DNA of 47,041 nt from positions 1-47,041 of the forward strand of contig JBJMKZ010000038.1 of NCBI GenBank assembly GCA_045805565.1, read 5' to 3'. This document shows positions 14,601 through 23,543 of the stretch, in pieces. Numbering within the stretch: the stretch's first letter is position 1; the number at the start of each line of letters is the position of its first letter. The DNA comes from DATAEY01 sp045805565. Lineage in GTDB: Bacteria; Actinomycetota; Thermoleophilia; Solirubrobacterales; Solirubrobacteraceae. Below the pieces are notes generated by a model. That model searched no databases, was not told the DNA's origin, and saw only the letters and a list, made by a program, of their open reading frames with translations. The position numbers were made by a program, and so were the translations under genes.

Positions 14601-16091
14601 ATGCCCACGCTGGTCGGAACCCTCCTGAACCGACGCTACCGCCTCGACGCCAAGATCGGGGCGGGAGGGATGTCGACGGTCTATCGGGCGTTCGATCAGA
14701 CCCTCGAGCGTCCGGTGGCGATCAAGCTCCTGCACCGCGAGATCGCGGCCGACTCCGCCCAGCTGGAGCGCTTCCGCCGCGAGGCCCGCGCGGTCGCGCG
14801 GCTGTCGCACCCGCACGTGGTGACGGTGATCGACGCCGGCGAGGACGATGGCCGGCCCTACATCGTGTTCGAGCACGTCGAGGGCGCGACGCTCAAGCAG
14901 TGCATCCAGCGGCTGGGGCGGCTGCCGGTGGCCGAGGCGGTCGCCTACGCGATCGAGATCGCCCGTGCGCTGGGCGCCGCCCACGACTGCAGCATCGTCC
15001 ACCGCGACGTCAAGCCCCAGAACGTCCTCATCGACAGCGAGGGATCCGCCAAGGTGACCGACTTCGGCATCGCGCGCTCGCTGGAGGAGGAGGGCCTGAC
15101 CGCCGACGGCCGCGTGCTCGGCACCACCGACTACGTCTCCCCCGAGCAGGCGCTCGGCCACCAGGTGACGGCCCAATCCGACCTCTACTCGCTGGGGGTC
15201 GTGCTGTACGAGATGCTCACCGGCGAGGTCCCGTTTCGCGGCGAGAACCAGGTGGCGGTGGCGATGAAGCACGTTCGGGAGGAGCTGCCCGACGTGCGGG
15301 CGCGCCGGCCGGAGGTGTCGGCCGTCCTGGCCGCGGTGGTGGAGCGCGCCACGGCCAAGGATCTCAGGCGACGCTACTCCTCCGACGACCAGGTGATCGC
15401 CGACCTCGAGGACGCACTGGCCATCGAGACCGCTCGCGCCGGTGGTGCCAGCGGCGAGGCGACGACCGTCCTTCGCACGCTGCCCCGTCACGCCAGGCGC
15501 CGGCTCCCCCTCCGGCTTCGCCATCCCGCCTGGCTGGCGATCGCGCTGGTGCTCGCGGTGGTGGCGGCGGCCGGACTCGCGGTGGAGCTGGGACGCCAGG
15601 CCCAGCGCGGGACCGGCAGCAGCGGGGCCGGCAGGCTGGGCGCGCTCACCGGCGTGTCGCTCGCCAACGACGCGGCCACGGACTTCGACCCGCTGGGCGA
15701 CCAGGCTGAGCATCCGGATCAGACGGGCGCGGTGCTGGACCGGGACCCGAGCACGTTCTGGACCACCGAGATCTACCGGGGCGGGACGCTCGACAAGCCG
15801 GGGGTCGGCATCTACGTGGACGCCAAGCCCGGAGTGGCGGCCAGGGTGATGCAGGTGAAGACCACGGAGCCGGGCTGGACGGCGGAGGTCTACGCCGCCC
15901 GCCAGGGCCCGCCACAGAGCCTCGACGGCTGGACGCTCGTGTCTCCGTCCCGGGGCGTGACCGAGAACCGGAGCTACTTCAGGTTGGCGGACAGCAACCG
16001 CGACTTCCGCTACTACCTGCTGTGGATCACCAAGCTACCGCCCTCGGGGCAGGCCAAGATCAGCGAGATCTACCTGCTCAAGCGAAGATGA
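14601..16091 (+). CDS. Ser/Thr protein kinase with extracytoplasmic discoidin-like domain
   Basis: 496 aa. A Hanks-type kinase domain spans about 13-275: glycine loop GAGGMSTVY, Lys42 (VAIKLL), catalytic loop HRDVKPQN (134-141), DFG at 154-156, VSPEQA and SDLYSLG. A single membrane helix follows at about 309-330. The outer part (about 345-496: VLDRDPSTFWTTEIYRGG, GVGIYVDAKPG, FRYYLLWITKL, AKISEIYLL) reads like an F5/8 type C (discoidin-like) beta-sandwich, a carbohydrate-binding fold also seen in mycobacterial MviN. A role sensing wall or glycan ligands is inferred. ATG 14601 fits the kinase start; the frame is open further upstream but not kinase-like. It converges on ddl. Confidence 0.88.
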   Translation: MPTLVGTLLNRRYRLDAKIGAGGMSTVYRAFDQTLERPVAIKLLHREIAADSAQLERFRREARAVARLSHPHVVTVIDAGEDDGRPYIVFEHVEGATLKQCIQRLGRLPVAEAVAYAIEIARALGAAHDCSIVHRDVKPQNVLIDSEGSAKVTDFGIARSLEEEGLTADGRVLGTTDYVSPEQALGHQVTAQSDLYSLGVVLYEMLTGEVPFRGENQVAVAMKHVREELPDVRARRPEVSAVLAAVVERATAKDLRRRYSSDDQVIADLEDALAIETARAGGASGEATTVLRTLPRHARRRLPLRLRHPAWLAIALVLAVVAAAGLAVELGRQAQRGTGSSGAGRLGALTGVSLANDAATDFDPLGDQAEHPDQTGAVLDRDPSTFWTTEIYRGGTLDKPGVGIYVDAKPGVAARVMQVKTTEPGWTAEVYAARQGPPQSLDGWTLVSPSRGVTENRSYFRLADSNRDFRYYLLWITKLPPSGQAKISEIYLLKRR

Positions 16092-16149
16092 CCCAGGTCG
16101 CGCCGGCCGGCGATCGGGGCACCGGCCGCCACGCTCCACCGCGGCGGGT

Positions 16150-17133
16150 TCAGTGGCGGTACGCGCGGTCGGCGGCCTGGCGCTCCAGCGCGTAGCCCAC
16201 CAGGCGTTCGAGCAGCTCCCCGTAGGGCACGCCCGAGGCGGCGAACAGCTTCCCGAACACGCTGGTCTCGGTGAACCCGGGCATCGTGTTGAGCTCGTTG
16301 ACCAGCACCTCCTCGTCCTCGACGAAGAAGTCGACCCGCGCCAGGCCACAGCAGCCCGAGCGCCGGAACGCCTCGACCGCCAGCTCGCGCACCCGCTCTC
16401 GGGTCCGAGAGGGCAGCCGCGCCGGGACCACGAGCTCCATCCCGCCCGGGCTGTACTTGGCTTCGTAGTCGTACCACTCCCGCGAGACCACGATCTCCCC
16501 CGGCTGCGAGGCGATCGGCTCGCGATTGCCGATCACCGAGCACTCGACCTCGAGCCCGTTCGCGGCCGCCTCGACGATCGCGCGGGGATCGTGGGCGAGG
16601 GCGGTGTCCAGGGCGGCGGGCAGCTCGGCGGCCGACGACACCTTCACGATCCCCACCGACGAGCCCAGGGCCACCGGCTTGACGAACACCGGGAGCCCGA
16701 GCCGGGCGAGCTCCTCGACCACGGCGTCGCGGTCGGCGCGCCAGCGCTGGTCCGATACCTCCGCGTAGCGCACCTGCGGGATCCCCGCGCGGGCCATGAG
16801 CTCCTTGAACACCACCTTGTCCATGCACACCGCGCACGCCAGCACCCCGGCGCCCACGTACGGCACCTCCAGGCACTCGAGCAGGCCCTGGACGGTCCCG
16901 TCCTCGCCGTAGGGCCCGTGCAGCACGGGGAACACCACGTCGGCGTCCAGCAGGCCCTGTCCCGGCGACACCGACAGCTGCGACCCGTCGGCGCGCCAGA
17001 TTCCGGCGCGGTCGATCTCCACCGCCACCACCTCGTGCCCCATCTCGCTCAGGGCGGCGCGCACCGAGGCGGCCGAGGCCAGCGAGATCTCGTGCTCGGA
17101 CGACCGGCCGCCGGCGAGGACCGCGATCCTCAT
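16150..17133 (-). CDS. ddl: D-alanine--D-alanine ligase
   Basis: 327 aa, standard Ddl length. ATP-grasp motifs are clear: VLAGGRSSEHEISLASA, VLHGPYGEDGTVQGLLE, PVFVKPVALGSSVGIVKV, WYDYEAKYSPGG (omega loop with the Tyr usual for D-Ala-D-Ala rather than D-lactate ligases), LARVDFFV and LVNELNTMPGFTETS. The enzyme makes the D-Ala-D-Ala end of the peptidoglycan stem peptide in the cytoplasm. It starts 10 nt after the stop of the PASTA kinase gene and is probably the last gene of the fhaA-pknB operon, a placement that links wall-precursor supply to kinase-controlled growth. ATG start at 17133. Confidence 0.95.
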   Translation of the reverse strand: MRIAVLAGGRSSEHEISLASAASVRAALSEMGHEVVAVEIDRAGIWRADGSQLSVSPGQGLLDADVVFPVLHGPYGEDGTVQGLLECLEVPYVGAGVLACAVCMDKVVFKELMARAGIPQVRYAEVSDQRWRADRDAVVEELARLGLPVFVKPVALGSSVGIVKVSSAAELPAALDTALAHDPRAIVEAAANGLEVECSVIGNREPIASQPGEIVVSREWYDYEAKYSPGGMELVVPARLPSRTRERVRELAVEAFRRSGCCGLARVDFFVEDEEVLVNELNTMPGFTETSVFGKLFAASGVPYGELLERLVGYALERQAADRAYRH

Positions 17134-17143
17134 CCGTGGCCCA

Positions 17144-19078
17144 TCAACCGGGCGGGGACGGGCGCGGGGGCCCGGGCGGGCCGCCGGAGAAACGCCCGAC
17201 GACGATCGTGACGGTCGCGCCCGGGCTCACACGACGTCCGCCGTGCGGATGCTGGGTCAGCACCTGCCCGTCCTTGTCGGCCGAGTTGACGGCCCGGTCG
17301 TTCACCGCCACCCCCAGCCCGGCCGCCGACAGGCTGGCGGTCGCGCTTCCTTCGTCCTCGCCGACCACACCGGGGACCGCGACGCGGTTGATCTGCCGCG
17401 CCACCACGATCGTCACACTCGAGCCCTTGTTGACCGTGGCTCCGCCCGCCGGGTCCTGGCTGAGCACGGTTCCGGACGCCTGGTCGGACTCCTGGGTGGT
17501 GACGCTGACCTTGAGCCCGTTGTTGACCAGTGACGCCTGGGCGGCGGCCTGGTCCTCGCCGACCACGTCGGGGATCGTGACCTGGCCCGGACCGCTGGAG
17601 ACGTACAGCGTCACCGTCGAGCCACGGTCCGCCTGACTGCCTCCCGGCGGGACCGTGCGAGTCGCGTCGCCCAGCTTGACGATGTCGGAGGGCTCCTGCT
17701 GGAGCTGCACCTTGAACTGCGCCTTGCGCAGCACCTTCAAGGCCTGCGTCTTCGACAGCCCCGAGACGTCGGGCACCGCGGTCTGGCCCGGCCCGTCGGA
17801 GACCGTCAGGGTGATGGCCGAGCCCTTGTCTACCTCGGTGCCGGGCTGGGGATCCTCTCGCAGGACCCGGTCCTTGGGGGCGGGGTTGAGGACCCGCTGC
17901 ACCTCGACGTCGAACTCCCGGTTGCGCAGGATGGTGGCGGCGGCGTCCAGCTGGGTGCCCACCACGTTGGGCACCGGCGCCTTCTCCGGCCTCAACGACA
18001 GGAGAAGCAGGACCAGCCCGATCACGACGGCGAGGATCCCGGCACCCACCGCCCACGGCAGCCAGCGGCGCTCGTGCGGCGGCTCGGGCGCGAGCGGCTC
18101 GGCCGGATACGCGGCGGCGGCGAGCTCGTCGTCGGTCATCTCGACCGGCGGGGTCGGTGACACGGCGGCATCCGTGGGAGCGGTCGCCGGGTAGGCGGCG
18201 CCCAGCGCCCCGAAGACGGCGGTCGATTGCCCGGCGGGCACCGTCAGCGCCGACCGCACGCGCTCCAGCGCGGTGATGAACTCGTCCGCGCTGGCGAACC
18301 GGTGCGCCGGGTCCTTCTCCAGGGCCCGCAGCACGACCGCGTCGAGCTCCTGGGGCACCGCCGGGTTGTAGGCGCTGGGCGGCACCGGGGCCTCCGAGAC
18401 CTGCTTGAGCGCGATCGTCACCGGGCTGTCGCCTTGGAACGGCACCCGTCCGGCCAGCAGCTCGTAGAGCAGGATCCCGATGGCGTAGAGATCCGACCGG
18501 GAGGAGACCGCGTGCCCCTGGGCCTGCTCGGGCGAGAGGTACTGGGCGGTGCCCATGATCGATCCCGTCTCCGTCATGTCGGAGGCGCCCGCCCGAGCGA
18601 TGCCGAAGTCGGTGACCTTGGCGCGCCCCTCGTCGTCGACGATCACGTTGTGGGGCTTGAGGTCGCGATGGATGACCCCGCGCTGGTGGGCGAAGCGGGC
18701 GGCACGCAGGATCTGGATGGCGATGTCGATCGCGCGCGCCGGCGCCAGCGGGCCCTCGGTGGCGACGATCTCCTTCAGCGAGCGACCCTCGAGGTACTCC
18801 ATGGCGATGTAGTAGGTGCCGTCCCACTCGCCGCGGTCGAACACCCCGACCACGTTGGGGTGCTGGAGGCCCGCGGCCGCGGACGCCTCGCGGCGGAAGC
18901 GCTCGACGAAGTCCGGGTCGGCCGAGAAGCGCCGGTGCAGGAGCTTGAGCGCCACCCGGCGCCCGAGCTGGAGGTCCTGCGCGCAGTAGACCTCGGCCAT
19001 CCCGCCCGACCCGATCCGGGACAGGATCGAGTAGCGCCCGTCGACGATGGTGTCGGGTGCCAGCTCGCGCGCGCTCAT
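17144..19078 (-). CDS. pknB: PASTA-domain Ser/Thr protein kinase (PknB type)
   Basis: 644 aa. Kinase domain about 15-275: GSGGMAEVY, Lys45 (VALKLL), HRDLKPHN (137-144), DFG (157-159), LSPEQA. A juxtamembrane linker leads to a membrane helix at about 340-361. Four PASTA repeats follow, starting near PVPNVVG, AVPDVSG, TIPDVVG and AVPGVVG, each about 65 aa, then a Pro/Gly tail. PASTA modules bind muropeptides or lipid II, and PknB phosphorylates cell-division and wall-synthesis proteins. ATG 19078 overlaps the TGA of the PBP gene (ATGA). Partners in the same operon are two FHA proteins, a PP2C phosphatase, a SEDS protein, a PBP and Ddl. Confidence 0.95.
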   Translation of the reverse strand: MSARELAPDTIVDGRYSILSRIGSGGMAEVYCAQDLQLGRRVALKLLHRRFSADPDFVERFRREASAAAGLQHPNVVGVFDRGEWDGTYYIAMEYLEGRSLKEIVATEGPLAPARAIDIAIQILRAARFAHQRGVIHRDLKPHNVIVDDEGRAKVTDFGIARAGASDMTETGSIMGTAQYLSPEQAQGHAVSSRSDLYAIGILLYELLAGRVPFQGDSPVTIALKQVSEAPVPPSAYNPAVPQELDAVVLRALEKDPAHRFASADEFITALERVRSALTVPAGQSTAVFGALGAAYPATAPTDAAVSPTPPVEMTDDELAAAAYPAEPLAPEPPHERRWLPWAVGAGILAVVIGLVLLLLSLRPEKAPVPNVVGTQLDAAATILRNREFDVEVQRVLNPAPKDRVLREDPQPGTEVDKGSAITLTVSDGPGQTAVPDVSGLSKTQALKVLRKAQFKVQLQQEPSDIVKLGDATRTVPPGGSQADRGSTVTLYVSSGPGQVTIPDVVGEDQAAAQASLVNNGLKVSVTTQESDQASGTVLSQDPAGGATVNKGSSVTIVVARQINRVAVPGVVGEDEGSATASLSAAGLGVAVNDRAVNSADKDGQVLTQHPHGGRRVSPGATVTIVVGRFSGGPPGPPRPSPPG

Positions 19079-20520
19079 CCGGACCCGTTCCGCCCGCCGC
19101 CGCCGAGGAGGGCCTCGAGCACCTGCTTGGCCACGGGCGCCGCCACCGTCCCGCCGAACCCGCCCTGCGAGCGCTCGACGGTTACGGCGATCGCGATCTT
19201 GGGCTTGTCGATCGGCGCGAAGGCGATGAACCACGGCTGGGTGATGTCGCTGCTGGGTTCGATCTCGGCGGTGCCCGTCTTGCCCGCCACCTCGATCCCC
19301 GACAGGGCACCGGCGGTTCCCGTGCCCTCCTTGACCACCTGCGACATCATCTGGGCGACCGCGTCCGCGGTCGACTTCTTCATGACCCGCGTGGTGGGGG
19401 TGGAAACGTCGTCGACCACGCGTCCGTCGGGATCGACGACGCGCCGCGTGAGGTGCGGCGCCACCAGCTTGCCGTCGTCGGCGACCGCCGAGGCCACCAT
19501 CGCCATCTCGAGCGGCGTCACCGCCAGGCGGTCCTGGCCGATGCCCATTCGCCCGACGTCGATGAACCGGCTGGTCGGGGACAGCAGCGCGCCGTCCTTG
19601 TACTCGCCGCTCGCCCTCCGCTCCCCGGCCGGGTAGTCGAGTGGCGGCTTGGCGTAGAAGCCCAGCCGGGTCATGTACTCGGCCATCCGGTCCTTGCCCA
19701 TGGTCTCGGCGACCTCCGCCCACACCGTGTTCACCGACTTCGTCAGCGCGGTGGTGAGGTCGATGTCGCCGAAGTCCTCGCCGCCGTCGTTGCGCAGCGG
19801 TACCCCGCCGATCAGCTTGTCGTTGCGTCCGCTCACCGTGGAGTCGGGCGTGTAGCGCCCGGAGTCGATGGCGGCGATCGCGGTGACCACCTTGAACGTC
19901 GAGCCAGGCGGATAGGAGGCCTGGGTCACCCGGTTGAACAGCGGCGAGTCCTCCTGCCGGTTGAGCGCCCGGAACTCGCGCGGAACCCCGTTGGGATCGA
20001 AGTCGGGCACGCTGGCCATCACCTTCACCCGCCCGGTCGCGGGCTCGAGTGCCACCACCGCGCCGCGCCGGCCGCCCAACGCGCCGAGCGCCACCCGCTG
20101 GGCCTTGGGGTCCAGCGTGGTGACGACGTCGTCGCCCTCGCGACGGCGGCCGCGCAGCTGGTCGAAGATCGAGGTCACGTCGTCACGGGCGCCGATCAGC
20201 GCCGAGTTGCGCGACTGCTCGAGACCGGCCCGCCCGAGGCTGATGTACGAGTAGCCGATCGCGTGGGCGAACAGTCCGCCCTCCGGGTAGGTGCGCCGGA
20301 ACGTCCCGGCTCCCGCCGGCACGCTGCGCGCCAGGGCCATGCCGTTGTCGGCCTTGATCAGGCCGCGGTGGATCCGCTGCTCCTCCAGCAGGGCACGTCG
20401 GTTGGAAGGCTCTTCGCGAAGCTCCTTGGCCTGGAAGACGGTCCATCGGGAGGTGAACCCGATCAGCAGCGCGAACAGCGCGATCACCAGCACGTAGAGG
20501 CGGATGATCGGCGTCGTCAT
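19075..20520 (-). CDS. pbpA: class B penicillin-binding protein (PbpA type)
   Basis: 481 aa. One N-terminal membrane helix (about 5-24), a short non-catalytic region, then the transpeptidase domain with SxxK as STFK (207-210), SVN (262-264) and KTGTA (414-418). Length and layout match actinobacterial PbpA, the transpeptidase partner of the SEDS protein encoded just upstream. It cross-links peptidoglycan outside the membrane. ATG 20520 overlaps the SEDS stop (ATGA), and the PBP stop overlaps the pknB start in the same way, so the three genes are translationally coupled. Confidence 0.95.
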   Translation of the reverse strand: MTTPIIRLYVLVIALFALLIGFTSRWTVFQAKELREEPSNRRALLEEQRIHRGLIKADNGMALARSVPAGAGTFRRTYPEGGLFAHAIGYSYISLGRAGLEQSRNSALIGARDDVTSIFDQLRGRRREGDDVVTTLDPKAQRVALGALGGRRGAVVALEPATGRVKVMASVPDFDPNGVPREFRALNRQEDSPLFNRVTQASYPPGSTFKVVTAIAAIDSGRYTPDSTVSGRNDKLIGGVPLRNDGGEDFGDIDLTTALTKSVNTVWAEVAETMGKDRMAEYMTRLGFYAKPPLDYPAGERRASGEYKDGALLSPTSRFIDVGRMGIGQDRLAVTPLEMAMVASAVADDGKLVAPHLTRRVVDPDGRVVDDVSTPTTRVMKKSTADAVAQMMSQVVKEGTGTAGALSGIEVAGKTGTAEIEPSSDITQPWFIAFAPIDKPKIAIAVTVERSQGGFGGTVAAPVAKQVLEALLGGGGRNGSG

Positions 20521-21839
20521 CTGCCCTGGGCCTCCGCCCTGGCGCGGTCGGAGACGAGCAGCAGCAGCGCCAGCAGGACGAAGTTGGCGACGATCGACGA
20601 CCCGCCGTAGGAGATGAACGGGAGGGTGACGCCGGTCAGGGGTATGACCCCGGTCACCCCGCCCACGATCACGAACACCTGCAGCGCGACCACCGCGGTG
20701 AGGCCGGCGGCGAGCAGCGTCGAGAACGAGTCCCGGGCCAGCATGGCGATCTTGAAGCCGCGCTCGGCGAGCAGGAGGTAGATGAGCACCACCGCGCAGC
20801 CGCCCGCCAGCCCGAGCTCGTTGATGATCACGGCATAGATGAGGTCGGTATGGGGCGCGGGCAGGATGGTCCCGCCCCCCGGGAGCTGGAGCAGCGCCTC
20901 GCCGAAGCCCTGGCCGAACACGCCGCCGTCGCTCTGGGCGAACAGCGACTGCGCGATCTGGTAGCCCTTGCGATCGACCTCCGGCGAGTGGAACAGGTCG
21001 GAGGGGTGGAACCAGAGCGGCCGCCAGATCTCGACGCGATCGTGCACGTGGGGGATGTGGGTTCCCAGCACGTAGGCGCCCACTGCGAACATGAGCAGGC
21101 CGATCACCACGAACGACAGCCGGTTGGTCGCCACGTAGATCAGCGCCAGGAACGCGCCGAAGAACATCAGCGACGAGCCCAGGTCGCGGATCACGACCAG
21201 CATCAGCATCGCGGCTCCCCACACCACCAGCAGCGGGCCGAGATGCTTGAGCGGCGGGAGCGTGACTCCCAGCAGGCGCCGGGCCCCCAGCACCAGCACC
21301 TGGCGCGTATCGCGCAGGTAGGAGGCCAGGAACACGACGATGGCGAGCTTGGAGAACTCCGCCGGCTGGAAGGCGACCGGCCCGAGGTGGACGCCGAGAT
21401 AGGCGCCGTTGACCGGGGCGCCGATGAGCGGGACGCGGGGAAGGGCGAGAAGGATGATCCCGCTCAGCGCGATCACGTAGCGGTAGCGCTCGAGTACCCG
21501 GTAGTCGCGCAGGAAGACGATCGTCACGCAGAAGAAGGCCAGGCCGACGACGAACCAGATCGCCTGCGACAGCGCCCGCTGCTGGTCGATCCGGTAGATC
21601 ATCACGAGGCCGAACGACGCCAGCAGGGCGACCAGCGGAAACAGGTACGGGTCGGCGTTGGGCAGCGTGATGCGCAGGAAGATGTGCGCCGCCAGGCACA
21701 GCCCGAGGAACAGCGCCCCGTAGGTCAGCGAGACGTTGGACAGCTGGTCCTTGCGCTGGATGAACACCGCGGCGAAGCCCGCGGTGACCAGCAGGGAGGC
21801 CGGCACCAGCCCGGCCAGCTCGCGGTTGCGCGCGCTCAT
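20517..21839 (-). CDS. rodA: SEDS peptidoglycan polymerase (FtsW/RodA/SpoVE family)
   Basis: 440 aa with about ten membrane helices. SEDS landmarks: PVAFQPAEFSKLAIVVFLASYL, VIRDLGSSLMFFGAFL, YQIAQSLFAQSDGGVFGQGFG, HTDLIYAVIINELGL and a C-terminal TGVTLPFISYGGSS. SEDS proteins polymerise glycan strands from lipid II. Its place between the PP2C phosphatase and the class B PBP is the standard actinobacterial rodA position, so I use rodA, though ftsW cannot be excluded by sequence alone. The start ATG 21839 shares one base with the TAA of the phosphatase gene (TAATG). Confidence 0.93.
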   Translation of the reverse strand: MSARNRELAGLVPASLLVTAGFAAVFIQRKDQLSNVSLTYGALFLGLCLAAHIFLRITLPNADPYLFPLVALLASFGLVMIYRIDQQRALSQAIWFVVGLAFFCVTIVFLRDYRVLERYRYVIALSGIILLALPRVPLIGAPVNGAYLGVHLGPVAFQPAEFSKLAIVVFLASYLRDTRQVLVLGARRLLGVTLPPLKHLGPLLVVWGAAMLMLVVIRDLGSSLMFFGAFLALIYVATNRLSFVVIGLLMFAVGAYVLGTHIPHVHDRVEIWRPLWFHPSDLFHSPEVDRKGYQIAQSLFAQSDGGVFGQGFGEALLQLPGGGTILPAPHTDLIYAVIINELGLAGGCAVVLIYLLLAERGFKIAMLARDSFSTLLAAGLTAVVALQVFVIVGGVTGVIPLTGVTLPFISYGGSSIVANFVLLALLLLVSDRARAEAQGR

Positions 21840-23053
21840 TAGCCCACCTGCTTGAGCTCGAGCTTGCGCACCAGGTCGCGCGCGTCGTCGCGGGATCGCA
21901 GCCGGTGGTCGAGGATCGCTCCGCGCCGGCCGGCCGGGATCTCCGTCGCGGGCACACCGGACTCGTACGCGCGCTCGTAGAGGCGCAGGCCGACCGGCCC
22001 CTCGTAGGGCAGGCCCTGGTAGACGGTCACGAACCCGTTCGCGTCGGTGCCGACGAAGTACACCGCGCGCGTGGCGAGCCAGCCGCCCGCGGCGACCGCC
22101 GCCACCGCCATCAGCACTACCAGCAGCCTGGCCATCCGGCGGCGGCGAGCCGGCTCCGGAGGCGCGGCGGCGGTCGGGGCAGGCCGCGGCGGCAGGGGCG
22201 CCGTGCGGCGCGGCCTGGGCTCGCGCGCCGCCTCGGGCTCGGACGCCGCGGCAGCGGCCCTCACCTCGTCTGTCGAGGGCGCCTGCATGCCGACCGCGGT
22301 CGGCTGCTCGGGAGCCTCGTCGGCGGGCGCCGCTCCGGCCACGTCCTCGAGCCGGAACAGCACGACGGTGATGTTGTCCCGCCCGCCCCGCTGGTTGGCC
22401 TCGTCGATCAGCGCCTGGCCGGCACGCCCGAGGTCGGGGGTGTCGCGCAGCACCTCGACGATCCGCGGCTCGTCTACCATCGACGTGAGCCCGTCGCTGC
22501 ACAGCAGGAACACGTCCCCGGCCTGGGCGGGGAACGTCCAGGTGTCGACGTCGACTGCCGCCTCGGGTCCCAGGGCGCGCGTGATCACGGAGCGCTGGGG
22601 ATGCTCCTCGGCCTCCTCCTCGGTCAGCTTTCCCCGCCGGACCAGCTCCCCCACCAGCGAGTGGTCGCGGGTCACCTGCTCCAGCTCGCCGTCGCGCATC
22701 CGGTACGCCCGCGAGTCGCCGACGTGCGCGATCGAGACCACGTCCTCGCCGACGTAGGCGGCGGTCATCGTGGTGCCCATCCCGGCGCGCCTCGGGTCCG
22801 ACTGGGCCAGCTCGTGGATGCGCACGTTGGCCTCGCGGACGCGGCGCGCGAGGCGCTCCTCGCCGCTCCCTCCGTCGGGAAGGCCGTCCTCGAACGCCTC
22901 CACCACCATCTTCGAGGCGACCTCGCCGGCGCGCGCGCCGCCCATCCCGTCGGCCACCGCGAACACCGGCGGCCGGGCGAACACGTTGTCCTCGTTGCTG
23001 CGGCGCTGGCGGCCCGGGTCGGTCTTCTGGAAGTAGTGGGCGACGCGCAACAT
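21839..23053 (-). CDS. pstP: PP2C-type Ser/Thr protein phosphatase (PstP type)
   Basis: 404 aa. The catalytic domain (about 1-245) has the PP2C metal-site motifs: RRSNEDNVF, VADGMGGARAGE, GMGTTMTAAYV, IAHVGDSRAYRMRDG, LLCSDGLTSMV and GGRDNITVVLF. A Pro/Ala-rich linker leads to one membrane helix (LLVVLMAVAAVAAGGWLATRA) and a C-terminal extracytoplasmic domain of about 75 aa (YFVGTDANGFVTVYQGLP), the normal PstP layout. It reverses phosphorylation by the Ser/Thr kinases encoded around it. It starts 2 nt after the fhaB stop and overlaps the next gene by one base. Confidence 0.95.
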   Translation of the reverse strand: MLRVAHYFQKTDPGRQRRSNEDNVFARPPVFAVADGMGGARAGEVASKMVVEAFEDGLPDGGSGEERLARRVREANVRIHELAQSDPRRAGMGTTMTAAYVGEDVVSIAHVGDSRAYRMRDGELEQVTRDHSLVGELVRRGKLTEEEAEEHPQRSVITRALGPEAAVDVDTWTFPAQAGDVFLLCSDGLTSMVDEPRIVEVLRDTPDLGRAGQALIDEANQRGGRDNITVVLFRLEDVAGAAPADEAPEQPTAVGMQAPSTDEVRAAAAASEPEAAREPRPRRTAPLPPRPAPTAAAPPEPARRRRMARLLVVLMAVAAVAAGGWLATRAVYFVGTDANGFVTVYQGLPYEGPVGLRLYERAYESGVPATEIPAGRRGAILDHRLRSRDDARDLVRKLELKQVG

Positions 23054-23055
23054 GC

Positions 23056-23538
23056 TCAGTGGACGTAGGAGAACTCGTTGTCGCCGATGCGGATCCGGTC
23101 CCCGGGATGCAGCGGCTGGGGGCCGGTGAGCGCCGCGCCGTTGAGGAAGGTGCCGTTGGTGGAGCCGAGATCCTCGATCACCAGCACGTCGCCCTGCCGC
23201 TCGATCCGGGCGTGGCGCGACGACGCGAATGGATCCTCGAGCTGGATGTCCGCCGCGGTGCCCCGTCCCAGGACCGCCCCGTGGGCGACCTCGTATTCGG
23301 AGCCCGACCGCAGTCCCGCGGCCTGCTCGACCCGCAGCCGGGGATCCAGTCCGTCCAGCGGGTCCGGCCCGAGTCCGGCGACTGCGCTGTGCATGCCGGT
23401 GGCGTCGGGCGGCGTCTCCAGCGGGGCGGCGCCGCGGCGGAGGTCCCTCAGGGTGCTGCGGGCGATCCACAGCAGGAAGAGGTAGAGCACCAGCAGGAAG
23501 CCGAACTTCAGCACCACCGAGACGGGCTCGAGCACCAT
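23056..23538 (-). CDS. fhaB: FHA-domain membrane protein (FhaB/FipA type)
   Basis: 160 aa. An N-terminal membrane helix (about 6-25: SVVLKFGFLLVLYLFLLWIA) is followed by a linker and a C-terminal FHA domain (about 80-160) with GAVLGRGTAADIQLEDPFAS, SSRHARIERQGD and EDLGSTNGTFLNG, the phosphothreonine-binding Arg, Ser and Asn positions. In mycobacteria the equivalent protein binds phosphorylated kinase targets and division proteins at the membrane. It lies 5 nt after fhaA and 2 nt before the PP2C gene in a tight operon. Confidence 0.93.
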   Translation of the reverse strand: MVLEPVSVVLKFGFLLVLYLFLLWIARSTLRDLRRGAAPLETPPDATGMHSAVAGLGPDPLDGLDPRLRVEQAAGLRSGSEYEVAHGAVLGRGTAADIQLEDPFASSRHARIERQGDVLVIEDLGSTNGTFLNGAALTGPQPLHPGDRIRIGDNEFSYVH

Positions 23539-23543
23539 CGGCG

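Noticed and set aside
17130..18827. 565-codon ORF in another frame of pknB
   Set aside because: Arg/Gly/Pro-rich out-of-frame reading of the PASTA kinase gene.
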